From an uncultured Succinatimonas sp. (GTDB taxonomy: Bacteria > Pseudomonadota > Gammaproteobacteria > Enterobacterales > Succinivibrionaceae): 10,420 nucleotides of DNA. The stretch spans positions 1 through 10,420 of the forward strand of contig CAJKNC010000060.1 in assembly GCA_905201175.1 (NCBI GenBank), in the 5' to 3' direction. The position numbers and the translations under genes were made by a program. Shown piece after piece: positions 1 to 8,372 of the stretch (within the stretch, counting starts at the first letter, position 1; the number at the start of each line of letters is the position of its first letter). The notes under the pieces were generated by a model. It was not told the DNA's origin, ran no database searches, and saw nothing but the letters and a program-made list of their open reading frames with translations.

Positions 1-23
1 AATTCTGTTAGTATGACCTAGAA

Positions 24-54
24 ACTTAAGTGATCAATTTCTGGGGCCATACTA
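24..54 (+). repeat. Left arm of a 31-bp perfect inverted repeat
   Basis: These 31 bases are the exact reverse complement of 10390-10420 at the other end of the window. Going outward, the right copy is cut by the end of the window, so the true repeat may be longer. The left copy is also the inner part of an imperfect palindrome at 9-54: TAGTATGACC (9-18) pairs with GGCCATACTA (45-54), and AGAAA near 20-24 faces TTTCT near 38-42. Identity ends after base 54 on the inner side. It could be the end of an insertion sequence whose body lies outside the window, a small palindromic (MITE- or REP-like) element, or a recombination site. No transposase gene is visible here. Confidence 0.85.
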
Positions 55-208
55 GAGGCGGTATTTTTAAATTAAAGATAAAAAACTTTTATTTAGCTTA
101 GTTATAAGCTGGGGCTTAAAATAAAAAATTGATTTTATTAAAAAAAGGGAATTTTTTTATTTTGAAAAGCTAAAAATTAGATTTTTATTATTTACCTGAT
201 TAGATGAG

Positions 209-343
209 CTAAGCACTTTCTTGAATAAAAAATACCTCACGGCGTGATTGCAGGCGAGCTTTGGCATTTTTCATAAAAATTCTGCGTCTGCGAGTTCTGT
301 TTACCGCAGAATGGGTTTTAAGCTTTGAGGCTGAACGTTTCAT
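209..343 (-). CDS. Small, highly basic 44-aa protein of unknown function
   Basis: The product is 44 residues long, too short for many gene finders. It begins MKRSASKLK and carries 14 Lys/Arg residues, including a run of four arginines at positions 18-21, against two glutamates, so it is strongly positive and probably binds nucleic acid or ribosomes. I do not recognise the family. Its length, MKR start and basic character recall ribosomal protein bL34, but the conserved GFRARM-type core of bL34 is absent, so I do not call it that. Two signals support it being real: an AGGAG ribosome binding site six bases before the ATG, and an extended -10 promoter a further 16 bases upstream. It has no signal peptide. 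It is transcribed divergently from purL and looks monocistronic. Confidence 0.6.
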   Translation of the reverse strand: MKRSASKLKTHSAVNRTRRRRIFMKNAKARLQSRREVFFIQESA

Positions 344-349
344 TATTAT

Positions 350-354
350 CTCCT
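350..354 (-). promoter_or_regulatory. Ribosome binding site of the 44-aa gene
   Basis: On the minus strand this reads AGGAG, six bases from the ATG at 343. It fixes the start of the small basic protein and is the best reason to think the short frame is translated. Confidence 0.7.
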
Positions 355-369
355 AGATCTAGCCTTTCG

Positions 370-378
370 ATTATAGCA
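370..378 (-). promoter_or_regulatory. Extended -10 promoter for the 44-aa gene
   Basis: The minus strand reads TGCTATAAT, a perfect sigma-70 -10 hexamer with the TGn extension. No good -35 is seen at the expected distance, which is usual for extended -10 promoters. Transcription would start near 362-364, leaving a leader of about 20 bases with the AGGAG site inside it. This implies strong expression of the small basic protein. Confidence 0.6.
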
Positions 379-533
379 ACTTAATATTCACTTATATATA
401 TTAATTATGCGGCTTAAATTTTATTTTTGTTAAAAATTCTTGTTAATTTTGTGTAATTTTTGCTTTTATATTTAAAAAAACATTAAAAGTAAGGTCCTCT
501 TGAAGCTTAAAGCGCCGTGTTTTTCTGCAGTTA

Positions 534-542
534 TGGTAAAAT
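534..542 (+). promoter_or_regulatory. Probable extended -10 promoter for purL
   Basis: TGGTAAAAT fits an extended -10 element (TGn plus TAAAAT). No convincing -35 lies 16-18 bases upstream; a TTGAAG at 500-505 is too far away. Transcription would start near 549-550, giving a leader of about 55 bases that includes a short stem (TGCC 554-557, loop GTAA, GGCA 562-565). No sequence like the E. coli PurR operator was seen, so purine control here may differ from E. coli. Confidence 0.4.
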
Positions 543-605
543 ATGGCCATTCTTGCCGTAAGGCATACCTTTCATATTTGCATTGAATGAGCAGGACTCC
601 TATCT

Positions 606-3600
606 ATGATTATCATGCGTGGTTCGTCGGCCGTTTCATCGTTCCGAATTGAGAAATTACTTCAAGCCTTTGAATCTGAAGGCATCAAAGTTAAATCTAT
701 CTGTGCTAACTTCATTCATCTTGTTGATGTTGAAGCTGATTTAACTGCTGAGGAGCAGGTTGTCTTAGAAAAAATTCTAAGCTATGGGCCTACTTCTGAA
801 ATTGTTAACGAGGATGGTGATTTATTCTTCGTCGTACCGCGTGTCGGAACTATTTCCCCGTGGTCATCTAAGGCTACTGATATTGCCCATAACTGCGGCT
901 TAAATAAAATTAGAAGATTAGAGCGCGGCATTGCCTGGCATATCGTCGCCTCATCGGGATCTTTCTCTCAGGAAGAGCGTCAGCGCATTGCTTCTCATCT
1001 TTATGATCGTATGATGGAGAATGTTTTAGACAGCATTGATGCGGGCATAGCTTTATTCGAAAGACAATCTCCTAAGCCATATACCACTGTAGCTTTAACT
1101 ACAGGCGGCATGGAAGCGCTAAAAGAGGCCAATGTCAATTTAGGATTAGCCTTATCTGAGCCTGAGATGGAATATCTATTAGACAGCTTTAAAGATTTAG
1201 GCCGAGATCCTACGGATATAGAGCTTTATATGTTTGCTCAAATGAACTCTGAGCATTGCCGTCATAAAGTTTTTAATGCCGCTTGGGAAATCGATGGCAA
1301 GAGCGAGGAAAATTCTCTCTTTGGCATGATCCGCAATACCTATAAGACTCATCCTGAGTATGTATTATCTGCATATAAAGATAATGCTGCTGTTATGGAG
1401 GGTTCTAAGGCTGGCCGTTTCTATCCTAATCCAGACCATCAGTGGGCGTATCATGAAGAAGATATGCCTATTTTGATGAAGGTTGAGACTCACAACCATC
1501 CGACAGCCATTTCTCCATTCCCAGGTGCTGCAACAGGTTCAGGCGGTGAAATTCGTGATGAGGGAGCTACAGGCGTAGGCTCTCGTCCTAAAGCAGGTGT
1601 TTGCGGCTTCACTGTTTCTAATCTGCGTATTCCTGGAGCTGTCAGACCTTGGGAGCAGGATTTCGGCAAGCCTGATCGCTTGGCATCTGCCTTACAAATT
1701 ATGATTGAAGGCCCGTTAGGAGCTGCAAGCTTTAATAATGAATTCGGCAGACCTAATCTTTGCGGTTATTTCCGTACCTATGAGGAAGAGGTTAACTCCT
1801 TCAATGGCCGTGAAGTAAGAGGCTACCATAAGCCTATTATGCTTGCCGGCGGCTGGGGTAATATTCGTCGTCAGCATATCAATAAAGATCATATTGATCC
1901 GGGCGCAAAGCTTATTGTCTTAGGCGGTCCGGCAATGAATATCGGCTTAGGCGGCGGTGCAGCCTCCTCTATGAACTCTGGAGCATCATCTGCAGATCTA
2001 GATTTCGCTTCAGTACAGCGCGGTAACCCTGAGATGCAGCGCCGCTGTCAAGAGGTTATCGATGCCTGCTGGGAATTAGGCGATGAAAATCCTATCATGT
2101 TTATTCATGATGTCGGTGCCGGCGGCTTATCTAATGCTATGCCTGAACTAGTTTCTGATGGCGGTGTAGGCGGCCGCTTCAATTTGCGTGCTATTCCAAA
2201 TGATGAACCAGGCATGACTCCTTTACAGATTTGGTGCAATGAGTCTCAGGAGCGTTATGTTTTGGCTGTAATGCCAGAACGCTTTGATGTCTTTGAGGGC
2301 TTCTGTAAGCGCGAGCGTGCTCAATATGCTGTAATTGGCGAGGCCACAGCCGAAAGACGCGTTGTTTTAGAAGATCCTTACTTTGGCAATAAGCCTATCG
2401 ATTTGCCTTTGGATATTCTTTTAGGCAAACCGCCGCGCGTTCATAAGAAGGTTGTTAGTGCCTCTCAGAATTCACCTGAGTTCAATGAAGAGGGAATTAG
2501 CGTTAAGGATGCTTGTGAGCGCGTTTTACGCTTACCTTCTGTAGCAGAGAAGACCTTCTTAATTACTATCGGCGACCGTTCTGTTACCGGCTCCGTTGCC
2601 CGTGATCAGATGGTAGGCCCTTGGCAGGTTCCGGTATCTGATGTTGCTGTTACGGCAGCTTCTTATGATAGCTATCACGGTGAAGCTGGTGCTATGGGTG
2701 AGAGGACTCCTGTAGCTTTATTAGATCACGCAGCTTCTGTACGCTTAGCTGTAGCTGAGGCTGTAACTAATATAGCTGCTGCGGATATCGGCGAATTAAA
2801 CCGCGTTAAGCTGTCTGCAAACTGGATGGCTCCTAATGGTCATCCTGGTGAGGATGCAGGCTTATTTGAAGCAGTGCGCACTTTAGGTATGGAGATTTGT
2901 CCTGAGCTGGGAATTACTGTTCCTGTAGGCAAGGATTCTATGTCCATGAAGACTACCTGGGAGCAGGATGGCAAGACTCATACTGTAACAGCTCCTATGT
3001 CCTTAATCATTACTGCATTTGCTCGCGTTGAAGATGTTAGACGTACTTTGACTCCGCAGTTGCGTACGGATAAGGGGCAGACTTCTCTGATTTATGTTGA
3101 TCTAGGAGAGAGACAGAATCGTTTAGGCGGTTCGGCCTTAACGCAGGTATATCGTCAGTTAGGCAGCAGATGCGCTGATTTAGACCATCCTATAAGACTT
3201 AAGGGACTGTTTGATGCCGTACAGTTCTTAAATCGTAAGGGCAAGATCTTAGCATATCATGACATTTCTGATGGCGGCTTATTTACGACTATCTGTGAGA
3301 TGGCTTTTGCCGGTCATACTGGTGTTGACATCAAGATGGATGTATTGGGTGAGTCAGATTTGGGCGTACTTTTTGCTGAGGAGCCTGGTGTAGTTATGCA
3401 GGTCTTAACAGATGATGTTGAGACTGTTTTAAATATCCTTTCAGGTCATGGCTTAGCTAATTGCTCATTCAATATCGGCTCATTGAGAGCAGATGATCAT
3501 ATCGTCTTTAGCCGCGACGGCGTTGATGTTATCAATGAGGAACGCAGCTACTTCAGAACCATTTGGGCTGAGACCACTTATCAGATGCAGAAGCTGCGTG

Positions 3601-4499
3601 ATAATCCAGAGTGCGCTCTTCAGGAATTTGAAGCTAAGAATGAATCTGATGATAAAGGCTTATTTGTAAATTTAAGCTATGATCTAAATGAAGATGTAGC
3701 AGCTCCTTTCATTTCCAGAGGCATCAACCCTAAGATCGCTATTCTGCGCGAGCAGGGCGTTAATTCTCAAAGTGAAATGGCGGCGGCCTTTAATCGTGCC
3801 GGATTCAGCTGCATTGATGTCCACATGAGCGATATTCTCTCAGGTGCAGTTAAGTTAGATGATTTTAAGGGCTTTGCCGCTTGCGGCGGTTTCTCTTATG
3901 GTGACGTTTTAGGTGCAGGCGAAGGCTGGGCTAAATCAGTCCTCTTTAACTCTAAAGCTGCAGATGAGTTTGCTCGCTTCTTTAACCGTAAGGATACCTT
4001 TGCCTTAGGTGTTTGCAACGGCTGTCAGATGATGTCAACTTTGAGCAGCTTGATCCCTGGTGCCGAAAACTGGCCGCGTTTCGTAACTAATAAGTCAGAA
4101 CGTTTTGAAGCTCGTTTTGTTGAAGTTGAGATTACTCAAAGCCCATCTATACTGTTTGCTAATATGCAGGGGTCAATGATGCCTATTGTGGTATCTCATG
4201 GCGAGGGCAGGGCTGAGTTTAAGAATGATGCTCAGCTGCAAGCCTTAAAGAGTGCAAACTTAGTAGCAGCTCGATATGTCGATCATAACGGCAAGCCTAC
4301 AGAGGTTTATCCGTTAAATCCTAATGGATCTCCTGAGGGTATTACTGCTGTAACTACTCCAGATGGACGCTTTACGGTTATGATGCCGCATCCGGAGCGT
4401 GTAATGCGTGCAATTTGCAACTCCTGGCACCCAGACTCATGGCGTGAAGATAGCCCATGGGTTCGCTTATTCCGCAATGCTCGCGTATTTGTAGGCTAA
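606..4499 (+). CDS. purL: Phosphoribosylformylglycinamidine synthase (FGAM synthetase)
   Basis: This enzyme performs the fourth step of de novo purine synthesis, turning FGAR, glutamine and ATP into FGAM in the cytosol. At 1297 residues it is the full-length single-chain form; E. coli and Salmonella PurL have 1295. The start MIIMRGSSAVSSFRI matches the usual PurL N-terminus. The order is: PurS-like N-domain (about 1-150); linker with MNSEHCRH, whose His217 matches a catalytic His in the family; first synthetase half with VETHNHPTA (294-302) and the glycine-rich ATGSGGEIRDEGATG; second half with GKDSMSMKT and DISDGG (from 886); and a class I glutaminase domain from about 1041, with nucleophile Cys1137 in GVCNGCQ and His1262/Glu1264 in PHPER. 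All key residues are present. AGGA at 593-596, nine bases before the ATG, supports the start; ATG at 615 is a possible alternative. It is monocistronic, ending at a terminator. Confidence 0.98.
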   Translation: MIIMRGSSAVSSFRIEKLLQAFESEGIKVKSICANFIHLVDVEADLTAEEQVVLEKILSYGPTSEIVNEDGDLFFVVPRVGTISPWSSKATDIAHNCGLNKIRRLERGIAWHIVASSGSFSQEERQRIASHLYDRMMENVLDSIDAGIALFERQSPKPYTTVALTTGGMEALKEANVNLGLALSEPEMEYLLDSFKDLGRDPTDIELYMFAQMNSEHCRHKVFNAAWEIDGKSEENSLFGMIRNTYKTHPEYVLSAYKDNAAVMEGSKAGRFYPNPDHQWAYHEEDMPILMKVETHNHPTAISPFPGAATGSGGEIRDEGATGVGSRPKAGVCGFTVSNLRIPGAVRPWEQDFGKPDRLASALQIMIEGPLGAASFNNEFGRPNLCGYFRTYEEEVNSFNGREVRGYHKPIMLAGGWGNIRRQHINKDHIDPGAKLIVLGGPAMNIGLGGGAASSMNSGASSADLDFASVQRGNPEMQRRCQEVIDACWELGDENPIMFIHDVGAGGLSNAMPELVSDGGVGGRFNLRAIPNDEPGMTPLQIWCNESQERYVLAVMPERFDVFEGFCKRERAQYAVIGEATAERRVVLEDPYFGNKPIDLPLDILLGKPPRVHKKVVSASQNSPEFNEEGISVKDACERVLRLPSVAEKTFLITIGDRSVTGSVARDQMVGPWQVPVSDVAVTAASYDSYHGEAGAMGERTPVALLDHAASVRLAVAEAVTNIAAADIGELNRVKLSANWMAPNGHPGEDAGLFEAVRTLGMEICPELGITVPVGKDSMSMKTTWEQDGKTHTVTAPMSLIITAFARVEDVRRTLTPQLRTDKGQTSLIYVDLGERQNRLGGSALTQVYRQLGSRCADLDHPIRLKGLFDAVQFLNRKGKILAYHDISDGGLFTTICEMAFAGHTGVDIKMDVLGESDLGVLFAEEPGVVMQVLTDDVETVLNILSGHGLANCSFNIGSLRADDHIVFSRDGVDVINEERSYFRTIWAETTYQMQKLRDNPECALQEFEAKNESDDKGLFVNLSYDLNEDVAAPFISRGINPKIAILREQGVNSQSEMAAAFNRAGFSCIDVHMSDILSGAVKLDDFKGFAACGGFSYGDVLGAGEGWAKSVLFNSKAADEFARFFNRKDTFALGVCNGCQMMSTLSSLIPGAENWPRFVTNKSERFEARFVEVEITQSPSILFANMQGSMMPIVVSHGEGRAEFKNDAQLQALKSANLVAARYVDHNGKPTEVYPLNPNGSPEGITAVTTPDGRFTVMMPHPERVMRAICNSWHPDSWREDSPWVRLFRNARVFVG

Positions 4500-4515
4500 T
4501 TTAAATTTTAATGTC

Positions 4516-4545
4516 AAAATGCCCTCATGTCTGGGGGCATTTTTT
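4516..4545 (+). terminator. Intrinsic terminator of purL
   Basis: A nine-base stem (AAAATGCCC at 4516-4524 with GGGCATTTT at 4535-4543) encloses a ten-base loop and runs into a T tract ending at 4545. It lies 16 bases after the purL stop codon. It separates purL from the SMC operon, so the latter needs its own promoter. Confidence 0.85.
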
Positions 4546-4552
4546 AAAGATG

Positions 4553-4594
4553 ATTATATTTTCAAAAATATGCGCATATTTTTGAAAATATAAT
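4553..4594. promoter_or_regulatory. Perfect 42-bp palindrome upstream of the SMC operon
   Basis: The two 21-base arms match without any mismatch or loop. The centre, TATGCGCATA, lies between 4573 and 4574, and the arms continue through TTTTCAAAAA and TTTTTGAAAA. Pairing fails at the next base on each side. It begins eight bases after the purL terminator and ends 51 bases before the SMC start codon, so it overlaps the probable -35 region of the operon promoter. A binding site for a dimeric or tetrameric regulator is the simplest reading. A cruciform or RNA hairpin is also possible. No regulator gene is seen nearby and I found no second copy in the window. Confidence 0.7.
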
Positions 4595-4614
4595 TTACTT
4601 CCTGAAAATTTTCT

Positions 4615-4620
4615 TATACT
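4615..4620 (+). promoter_or_regulatory. Probable -10 element of the SMC operon promoter
   Basis: TATACT is a good -10 hexamer 25 bases before the ATG at 4646. The -35 region is weak: TTTACT at 4594-4599 has a 15-base spacer, and TTGAAA at 4582-4587, inside the palindrome, is too distant for this -10. A poor -35 next to a large palindrome would fit a promoter controlled by a bound regulator. The resulting leader would be only about 18-20 bases and contains no clear Shine-Dalgarno sequence. Confidence 0.4.
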
Positions 4621-4645
4621 TCTCAAGTCTAAGTTCTAAAAATTT

Positions 4646-7600
4646 ATGAGCGATATTTCACCGCAAATCTCAAATGCTTATGAGCCTAGTGCTGCTCAAA
4701 AAGCCTCTGGGCTTTTAAAAATATATTTATATAAATCCTATTTTAATAACCGTTTTGTAGAAGTTAATTGTCAAGGCAATACCAATAATACTGGTAATAA
4801 TGGCGCCGGTAAAACTTCACTTTTAAGCTTAATTCCAATTTTTTACGGGGCTGAGCCTAATGCAGTTGTTTCAAGAGAGGCGGGCAAACTTTCATTTGTG
4901 CAGTATTACCTTCCTTCTCCTTCATCGATGATTGCTTTTGAATATTTGCATCAGGGAGAGGAGCGTTGCGTAGTTTTATACAGTAATGCTTCTATGCTTT
5001 ATTACCGTTTTGTCTCTTGCAGCGGCAAAGATCTGTTTTCTTTAGAAAATATGCGAGCACATGCAGAGTTTAATGATACTCGCGAATGGCTAAAGTCTTA
5101 TATTGCAAAGAATTATCATGTCAGTCTGCAGTTAAGCTCAACTTTGGATTACCGGACCATTATTCAAAATGGGAGGCAGCGTTTATTAAAAAATCGTCAG
5201 CAGAATATTGCTGCAGCTAGGGAGTTTTCCTTATGCAAGCCTCAAGATGAAATGCAGCATATGGGAGCTTTGACTTCAATCATGATCCGTAATTCTCGCC
5301 TGTTAGAACAATTGCGCGTCATGTTAGTAGATTGTTATTTAGATAATTCCATTCATATTGGGGTTCCTGTTGTTGATGAAAAAAGCATACAAAGTCATAC
5401 TTTGAGAGCTATTTTAGAGGTAAAGAAAAAAGAACCGCAGCTGAGAGCTGCTTTAGAGCTGAAATCTGCATTAAAAGAAGTTTTAGGCAAGATATTGTCT
5501 TGTTATGAATTTATAAACAGCTATAAAGATAAGGTACAGAAAAGAGCTGAAAGCCTGCAAGCATCGATCAAAGCTCAGGAAGAGGAATTAAATGCCATTA
5601 AAGATGAATTCTCGCAAAAATCTTCCGAATTGTCTTTACAAAAGAATACTAAGGAACGCTTGATCGTAAGCCATGAGAAAAGATTAGATGAACTGCAGCA
5701 GGAGCGTAATAGTTATGATGAGCAGAATGTAAATGAGCTTATTGCGCGTTATGATAATTTATCCTTTTATAAAAACAGGGCTAATTCTCTAAAAGAGCAT
5801 TATGACAATATCAAGGCTACGCAAGATAAGCTTATTAAGGATTTTGAAAGTAAGCTTTTGATTTTAAGCGGCAAACATCATAGCAATTGCCAAGATATCA
5901 ATGAAGCCTTGAATTCTTATAAACAAAAATTAAGTGAGCTTAATGAAGATCTTCATGAGGCTAAAAATAAAGAGCGCTTAAATTTTGAAAGTGAGTGCGA
6001 CAAGCGGCGTGATGAGCGCAGGCTAGATAAACAAGCTTTAAATGATCAGATTCTAGAGCTTTCATTGCAAGCTGAAGCTTCTAAATTGCCGACAGAAGAG
6101 GAGGCTAAAAAGAGCTTAGCTTATAAAAAGCAGCTTGAAGATTTAAGCTTTAAACAGGAAGAAAGGCAGTCTGAGCTTATTGCTGTAACTAAGGATTTAT
6201 CCAAACAAAATGATAAGCTGGCAATTCTCAAGCAGAATTTTGCTAAGCTTAAGGAAGAAATAGCTAAACTAGTTGATGAAATAGAGCATTTAAAAGGACA
6301 GCTTTATCCTCAGGAGGGGGCTTTTCAGACCTTTTTAGAAGATGTAAACCCTAAGTGGCGAGAGCATTTAGGGAAGGTTATAAATCCTAGTCTTTTATCG
6401 AGAGTCAATTTAAAGCCAGAATACTTGAAAAATGAAGATTCCTTTTTTGGAATTAGGCTTGATTATGATGCCATAGAAACTCCGCAGTATCTTTTAAAGA
6501 CAACTGAGCTTGAAAGACTGCGGGAAGAGGCTGTATTGCAGCTTGAGAAATTGCAGCGGGATGAGATACGCGATAAAGGGATTTTAAATAAAGTACAAAA
6601 AGAGCAGCAAATTTTGCAGGCTAAGGTGCAGCGCCTGTCACTTGATATTGAAAAGGAACAAAAAGAAATTTCTGCTCAGAAAAATCTTTGTGATTCTTTT
6701 AAAGCTGAGATTAAAATTAACGGTCAAAAACGCAGCGAGAAATTTTTGAATGATTTAGCTGTCTGTAAAAAGCAGCTTTCAGAATTTGATGCACACACTG
6801 AGCAGATGCTTTCTGATATCAAAAATAGATATTTAGAGCGCTGCAATGAAATTACTGCTTTTTATGCGCAAAAGCGCGATCCTATTTTAGAACATCAAAA
6901 GCAATGGCAAGAGCAGTTAGAAAAAGAGAAGGCCGATTACAAGCTGCAAAAGGAGCAGCTGGAAAGAGTACAGTATGCTTCTTTGCAAGAGCAAGGGTTA
7001 GATCCTTTAGTTGTTCGTCAAGCTAAAGACGCCTATATGCAGGCTTCTTTAGAGGTTGAAAATATAGAAAAGTCTCAGCAGCTGATTTTAAATTATAAAA
7101 ATTGGGAAAAAAATGAATGGGTTTTATTTGAAGATTTAACCTCTGAGCTGCATCAATATAAAGGAGAGCTTGATAATTTAAATAATGATTTATACCGGCT
7201 TGAAAGTGATTTTAAGCGTAATAGCGAGGTTAAAAAAATTGGCTTAAAAGAATTGCATCAGCGCTTGATGACAGCAAACGATGAATGCCGTGAATTAGCG
7301 CAGTGTATCAATATTACCTTAGAGAATGAGATTAAATCTGATCTTTATGAAGATATTGAGAAAGTTGCAATTGAGCCTATAGAAATTGCCTATGAGCTGA
7401 CTCATTTAGCTCAAAATTTGATCAAAGAAGCTCATGAATACGGCAGGGAATTAGAAGAGGCTGTATCAAGAGTAGATAAGATCTTGCAATTACAGGTACA
7501 GGAAAATGTAATCTCTAAGTCGTGGAATGAGCTGCTGTCTATAAGGCGTGAGAATTATAAAGGCGATATTTACAGTCAAGCCTTTGCTATTTCTTGTATC

Positions 7601-8371
7601 GATGATTTGCAGAAGCTTTTAGATGAGATTATTCCTTTGCATGAACAGACTGTAATTGAAAGTGTACGCTCTGCAGCACAATCATTTATGAATTTTTATG
7701 TAAGTCTGCAGGCTTTTAATTCAAAAGTAGCTCATTTATCAAGAGAGTTTGGCAAGAAGGTTTCTTTAGATAATCCATTTACAAGTCTTAGCGATATTCA
7801 GATTGAACTGCTCTCTAAGGTTGAAGAGCAGGATTTATGGCAGCCTTTGGCTAATTTTTCTAAGCTTTATCAAGATTATTTGGAAAATTACAGTGTCCCA
7901 AGCTATGAGTTTTTAAATGCTTTTGAAAAAACTAATGATGCGTTAAAAAGCTGTCATATTTCGACTAATTTGGAATCATTGGTTTCTCTTAGGATATCTT
8001 TACGAGAGAATGGCCGTTTAGTTCAAATCCGCTCAGATAGCGATCTCTCAGGACTTTCTAGCAGAGGTATTTCTAAATTAGCTATTATTGTGATTTTCTG
8101 CGGATTAACTCGTTATTTGTGTAAAGACAACAATATTAGAATTCATTGGCCTTTAGATGAATTAGGGGAGCTTCATGAGGAGAATGTGGTGCTGCTTTTT
8201 GAGCTTATGAATCGTAATAATATTGTGCTCTTCTGTGCTCAGCCAAATCCATCCCCATCATTACTGCAATATTTTGATACGAATAATTACATTGACAAGA
8301 ATGAGGGCGTAAAGCTTTGTGTTGATGCAGAAATATCAGCAAATAATCCTCTGATAAATAAGGAGCCTTAG
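4646..8371 (+). CDS. SMC-like ATPase, MukB/MksB/JetC type
   Basis: This 1241-aa protein has the SMC layout. An N-terminal ATPase half-head carries Walker A GNNGAGKTS (50-58, Lys56), preceded by an asparagine-rich stretch. A first long coiled coil (about 260-550) is rich in Lys/Glu/Gln/Leu. A compact non-coil segment with NPKWREHLGKVINPSLL and FFGIRLDYDAI (about 552-615) is the likely hinge. A second coiled coil runs to about 1000, and a C-terminal half-head follows with signature LSSRGISKL (1137-1145) and Walker B IHWPLDELGEL, whose Asp1171-Glu1172 are the expected Mg/catalytic pair. It is shorter than E. coli MukB (about 1486) and in the size range of MksB, JetC and DUF3584-type ATPases. The KITE and kleisin genes follow directly. 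It should bind and move DNA as a dimer using ATP. The start is the only in-frame ATG before Walker A; no clear Shine-Dalgarno is seen. Assignment to Mks/Wadjet rather than canonical MukB is inference from size and neighbours. Confidence 0.88.
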   Translation: MSDISPQISNAYEPSAAQKASGLLKIYLYKSYFNNRFVEVNCQGNTNNTGNNGAGKTSLLSLIPIFYGAEPNAVVSREAGKLSFVQYYLPSPSSMIAFEYLHQGEERCVVLYSNASMLYYRFVSCSGKDLFSLENMRAHAEFNDTREWLKSYIAKNYHVSLQLSSTLDYRTIIQNGRQRLLKNRQQNIAAAREFSLCKPQDEMQHMGALTSIMIRNSRLLEQLRVMLVDCYLDNSIHIGVPVVDEKSIQSHTLRAILEVKKKEPQLRAALELKSALKEVLGKILSCYEFINSYKDKVQKRAESLQASIKAQEEELNAIKDEFSQKSSELSLQKNTKERLIVSHEKRLDELQQERNSYDEQNVNELIARYDNLSFYKNRANSLKEHYDNIKATQDKLIKDFESKLLILSGKHHSNCQDINEALNSYKQKLSELNEDLHEAKNKERLNFESECDKRRDERRLDKQALNDQILELSLQAEASKLPTEEEAKKSLAYKKQLEDLSFKQEERQSELIAVTKDLSKQNDKLAILKQNFAKLKEEIAKLVDEIEHLKGQLYPQEGAFQTFLEDVNPKWREHLGKVINPSLLSRVNLKPEYLKNEDSFFGIRLDYDAIETPQYLLKTTELERLREEAVLQLEKLQRDEIRDKGILNKVQKEQQILQAKVQRLSLDIEKEQKEISAQKNLCDSFKAEIKINGQKRSEKFLNDLAVCKKQLSEFDAHTEQMLSDIKNRYLERCNEITAFYAQKRDPILEHQKQWQEQLEKEKADYKLQKEQLERVQYASLQEQGLDPLVVRQAKDAYMQASLEVENIEKSQQLILNYKNWEKNEWVLFEDLTSELHQYKGELDNLNNDLYRLESDFKRNSEVKKIGLKELHQRLMTANDECRELAQCINITLENEIKSDLYEDIEKVAIEPIEIAYELTHLAQNLIKEAHEYGRELEEAVSRVDKILQLQVQENVISKSWNELLSIRRENYKGDIYSQAFAISCIDDLQKLLDEIIPLHEQTVIESVRSAAQSFMNFYVSLQAFNSKVAHLSREFGKKVSLDNPFTSLSDIQIELLSKVEEQDLWQPLANFSKLYQDYLENYSVPSYEFLNAFEKTNDALKSCHISTNLESLVSLRISLRENGRLVQIRSDSDLSGLSSRGISKLAIIVIFCGLTRYLCKDNNIRIHWPLDELGELHEENVVLLFELMNRNNIVLFCAQPNPSPSLLQYFDTNNYIDKNEGVKLCVDAEISANNPLINKEP
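8361..8365 (+). promoter_or_regulatory. Ribosome binding site of the KITE gene
   Basis: AGGAG sits seven bases before the ATG at 8373, inside the last codons of the SMC gene. It is much stronger than anything before the SMC gene, which would favour more KITE than SMC subunit. Confidence 0.7.
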
Positions 8372-8372
8372 G

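Noticed and set aside
95..110. Hairpin AGCTTA-GTTA-TAAGCT as terminator of the 44-aa gene
   Set aside because: The stem is only six pairs, nearly 100 bases past the stop codon, and not followed directly by a clean T run on the minus strand. An AT-only stem at 171-187 is equally weak.
209..343. Ribosomal protein bL34 or bS21
   Set aside because: Length and basic charge are similar to bL34, but the conserved core motif is missing. bS21 is longer and has a different N-terminus. The neighbourhood (purL) is also not that of rpmH or rpsU.
480..605. PurR operator upstream of purL
   Set aside because: No sequence close to the E. coli pur box (paired GCAAACG-type half sites) could be found in the leader or promoter.
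4553..4594. The 42-bp palindrome as a second purL terminator
   Set aside because: It has no loop and no T tract after it on the plus strand, and a complete terminator already lies just upstream.
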